A stretch of 15,072 nucleotides of DNA, taken from the NCBI GenBank assembly GCA_023229725.1, contig JALNYR010000056.1, positions 1-15,072 of the forward strand. Reading direction: 5' to 3'. Positions within the stretch are counted from its first letter, which is position 1. Each line of letters begins with the position of its first letter. The translations under genes and the position numbers were made by a program. This document shows positions 13,540 to 15,072 of the stretch, in pieces. Source of the stretch: Dehalococcoidia bacterium (GTDB lineage Bacteria > Chloroflexota > Dehalococcoidia > GIF9 > AB-539-J10). The notes beneath the pieces are model-generated. The model searched no databases, was not told the DNA's origin, and was given only the letters and a program-made list of their open reading frames with translations.

Positions 13540-13561
13540 TCCCTACTTAAGTAAGTAACTA
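13536..13561 (+). promoter_or_regulatory. Operator-like dyad at the GntR promoter
   Basis: A 26-bp interrupted palindrome, TAGTT-N3-TACTTAAGTA-N3-AACTA, centred at 13548.5. The central ten bases and the two five-base ends are perfectly symmetric. It overlaps the -10 box and the likely transcription start, the classical place for an autorepressor, most simply the GntR protein encoded next. Confidence 0.65.
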
Positions 13562-13607
13562 CATAACATCACAGCATCCTGGAAGGACCTCAACGGAACA
13601 CGGCGCA

Positions 13608-13976
13608 GTGGAACTGGAGATACGCGAGGACAAGCCCATCTTCCTCCAACTGAAGGAAGAGCTGGAGGACTGCGTCCTGAGAGCGGTGTACCCCGAGGAA
13701 ACGCAGATACCGTCGACCATCGAACTCGCGGTGACCCTGAAGCTGAATCCTGCCACGACCAACCGGGCCGTCAGTCTCCTCGTCGCCGACGGCATCCTCT
13801 ACAAGAAGCGCGGCATCGGCATGTTCGTCTGCCCGGGTGCCCGTGAGGCCATCGCGATGAAGCGACGCAGCGCCTTCTACGAGAGATACGTGGTACCGCT
13901 GATTGCGGAATGCCGCAGTCTGGGCATGTCGAAGGAAGACCTCATGTCGATGATTGAGGGGGGTTGTTCCGAATGA
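13608..13976 (+). CDS. GntR-family regulator (YtrA subfamily)
   Basis: 122 aa from GTG 13608. There is no good ribosome site, but the start of the product (ELEIREDKPIFLQLKEELED) is exactly where YtrA-type proteins begin. The winged helix covers about 10-75: the PSTIELAVTLKLNPATTNRAVSLLVADGILYKKRGIGMFV stretch matches the GntR LPS-x2-ELA...NP-x-T...L-x-GI...GxGxFV pattern. The short helical C-terminus (about 80-122) is the YtrA type, lacking a large ligand domain. These repressors usually control an adjacent ABC transporter and respond to cell-wall-active agents or envelope stress. Its stop overlaps the ABC ATPase start as ATGA. Confidence 0.9.
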   Translation: MELEIREDKPIFLQLKEELEDCVLRAVYPEETQIPSTIELAVTLKLNPATTNRAVSLLVADGILYKKRGIGMFVCPGAREAIAMKRRSAFYERYVVPLIAECRSLGMSKEDLMSMIEGGCSE

Positions 13977-14845
13977 GCACGATTCAGATTCAAGATGTCT
14001 CCAAGTACTACGGTGCCGTTCACGCCCTCGACAGTGTCTCCGTGACGCTGGAGGGTGAGCGCATCTACGGCCTGCTGGGCAGAAACGGTGCGGGCAAGAC
14101 GACCCTCATCAACGTCATCACGAACAGAGTCAGGGCCGATTCGGGTGCCGTGACAATCGACGGTGAGCCGGTCGTGGAGAACGACCGGATGCTGTCACGG
14201 GTGTGCTGCATGTCGGGGAAGGTGGCGCATCCCGGTGAGATGAGGGTGGCGGAGGGATTCCGCTGGAGCCGGGAGTTCTACCCTGGCTTCGAAACAGAGT
14301 ACGCGAAGGACCTTGCGCACCGGTTTCGACTGCCGCTGGACAAGCGGCTGCGCGGATTGTCCACCGGGTACAACTCTATATTCAATTTCATCGTAACGCT
14401 GTCTTCAGGAGCACCGATCATCTTCTTCGACGAGCCCGTACTTGGCGTGGACGCCACCCACCGGGAGATGCTCTACCGGGAGCTGCTTGCTCACTACAGC
14501 GAGCATCCCCGAATGGTGCTGGTATCGACACACCTCATCGACGAGGCCGCGGGCATCTTCGAGGAGGTCGTCATCCTCGACGAAGGCAGGCTCATCCTGG
14601 CCGAGCCGGTCGAACCACTCCTGAGGAGAGCCTACTCGGTTTCGGGAGCCGGGGAGGTGGTCGACCGATACTCTTCGGGCAAGAACGTGATCCGAGAGGA
14701 GTCGTTGGGGAGACTGAAGGTGGCAACTATCGTGCAGGAACGAAGTGATGAGGACAACCGGATGATGCGGCAACTCGGCCTCGAGATGAGCGCGAAGAGA
14801 CTTCAGGATGTCTTCGTCGGCCTGACGAACTACGAGGAGGAGTAG
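13973..14845 (+). CDS. ABC transporter ATP-binding protein (YtrB-like)
   Basis: 290 aa from ATG 13973, overlapping the GntR stop. Walker A is GRNGAGKTT (36-44), Walker B IIFFDEP (149-155) and the H-loop His187 (VSTHLIDEA). The signature helix begins LSTGY (129-133) instead of LSGGQ, and the Q-loop area (VCCMSGKVAHPGEM) lacks an obvious Gln. This divergent motif set is typical of YtrB-type ATPases, which pair with YtrC/D-like membrane proteins. The C-terminal 80 residues are a family-specific extension. It probably energises the membrane protein encoded three bases downstream. The substrate is unknown; antibiotic or envelope-stress defence is the usual theme in YtrA-controlled systems. Confidence 0.9.
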   Translation: MSTIQIQDVSKYYGAVHALDSVSVTLEGERIYGLLGRNGAGKTTLINVITNRVRADSGAVTIDGEPVVENDRMLSRVCCMSGKVAHPGEMRVAEGFRWSREFYPGFETEYAKDLAHRFRLPLDKRLRGLSTGYNSIFNFIVTLSSGAPIIFFDEPVLGVDATHREMLYRELLAHYSEHPRMVLVSTHLIDEAAGIFEEVVILDEGRLILAEPVEPLLRRAYSVSGAGEVVDRYSSGKNVIREESLGRLKVATIVQERSDEDNRMMRQLGLEMSAKRLQDVFVGLTNYEEE

Positions 14846-14847
14846 CG

Positions 14848-15072
14848 ATGGGTCGCTATGCAAGAGTCATCAAGTTCTACGGGCTGACCGTGTTGAAATG
14901 GCAGACCGTGTCTATCACTGCGGTACTGGCGTTCAACGCCCTGCTGTCGGTCCTGGTCCCGGCCTTCACGTCCATCTCGGATCCCCGCGTCACGATTGGC
15001 TCCACCGACATAGTCGCGCTGGTGTGGGTGTTGGCGATGGGAGCCATACTGACTCCCTACGGCTTCAGGTTC
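14848..15072 (+). CDS. ABC transporter membrane protein, truncated by window end
   Basis: The first 75 codons are present, from ATG 14848 with GAGGAGGAG just upstream, two bases after the ATPase stop. The visible product starts MGRYARVIKFYGLTVLKW, a basic amphipathic lead-in. A hydrophobic segment follows at about 21-41 (VSITAVLAFNALLSVLVPAF), and another begins at about 55 (IVALVWVLAMGAILTPYGF). This is the expected start of an ABC-2-type permease. No stop or frameshift is seen; the rest lies outside the window. Confidence 0.75.
   Translation, partial: MGRYARVIKFYGLTVLKWQTVSITAVLAFNALLSVLVPAFTSISDPRVTIGSTDIVALVWVLAMGAILTPYGFRF

Overview
High-GC (roughly two-thirds G+C) bacterial chromosomal DNA with tightly packed genes. 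No rRNA, tRNA, CRISPR array or transposase gene is visible. Gene content and protein style (an ImuB/DnaE2 mutasome without imuA, YbjQ, a YtrAB-type ABC system, iron alcohol dehydrogenase) fit an uncultured Chloroflexota, perhaps Dehalococcoidia-like. That assignment is an impression, not a proof.

Region 1 (1-633) holds no convincing gene. It is a nest of repeats: three blocks of a 9-nt tandem repeat (GTCCATTCG type), each followed by small hairpins and a REP-like hairpin, then a long inverted repeat at 455-525. Region 2 (634-3936, plus strand) has a secreted or anchored Ig/PKD-like repeat protein, a universal stress protein, a small helical protein of unknown function, and an iron-containing alcohol dehydrogenase.

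Region 3 (3958-10177, minus strand) is the core. Read in transcription order it is an ArsR-type regulator, then lexA - imuB - an 84-aa DUF6504-like protein - dnaE2, then a MazG-like NTP pyrophosphohydrolase. The four middle genes look like one SOS-inducible translesion-synthesis operon. A consensus sigma-70 promoter precedes lexA, and a perfect 6-bp dyad (TTGTAT-N4-ATACAA) overlaps its -10 box, where LexA could repress. ImuB lacks the Y-family catalytic carboxylates and should act as a scaffold for the polymerase DnaE2. The 84-aa gene starts inside the imuB stop codon (GTGA overlap). MazG has its own promoter, whose -35 box overlaps the dnaE2 stop codon.

Region 4 (10250-13381, plus strand) diverges from arsR. 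It has a 70-aa two-helix membrane protein overlapping a YbjQ-family gene, then a PlsX-like phosphate acyltransferase with its own promoter, then a HemW/HemN-like radical SAM protein. Region 5 (13511-15072, plus strand) is a YtrA-type GntR repressor, a YtrB-type ABC ATPase and the start of a membrane protein running off the window. They form one autoregulated operon with a clear promoter and a 26-bp operator-like dyad.

Most promoters seen share TTGACR or TTGNNN, a 17-bp spacer and TAGNNT/TATANT/TACGAT, so the main sigma factor looks like ordinary RpoD.
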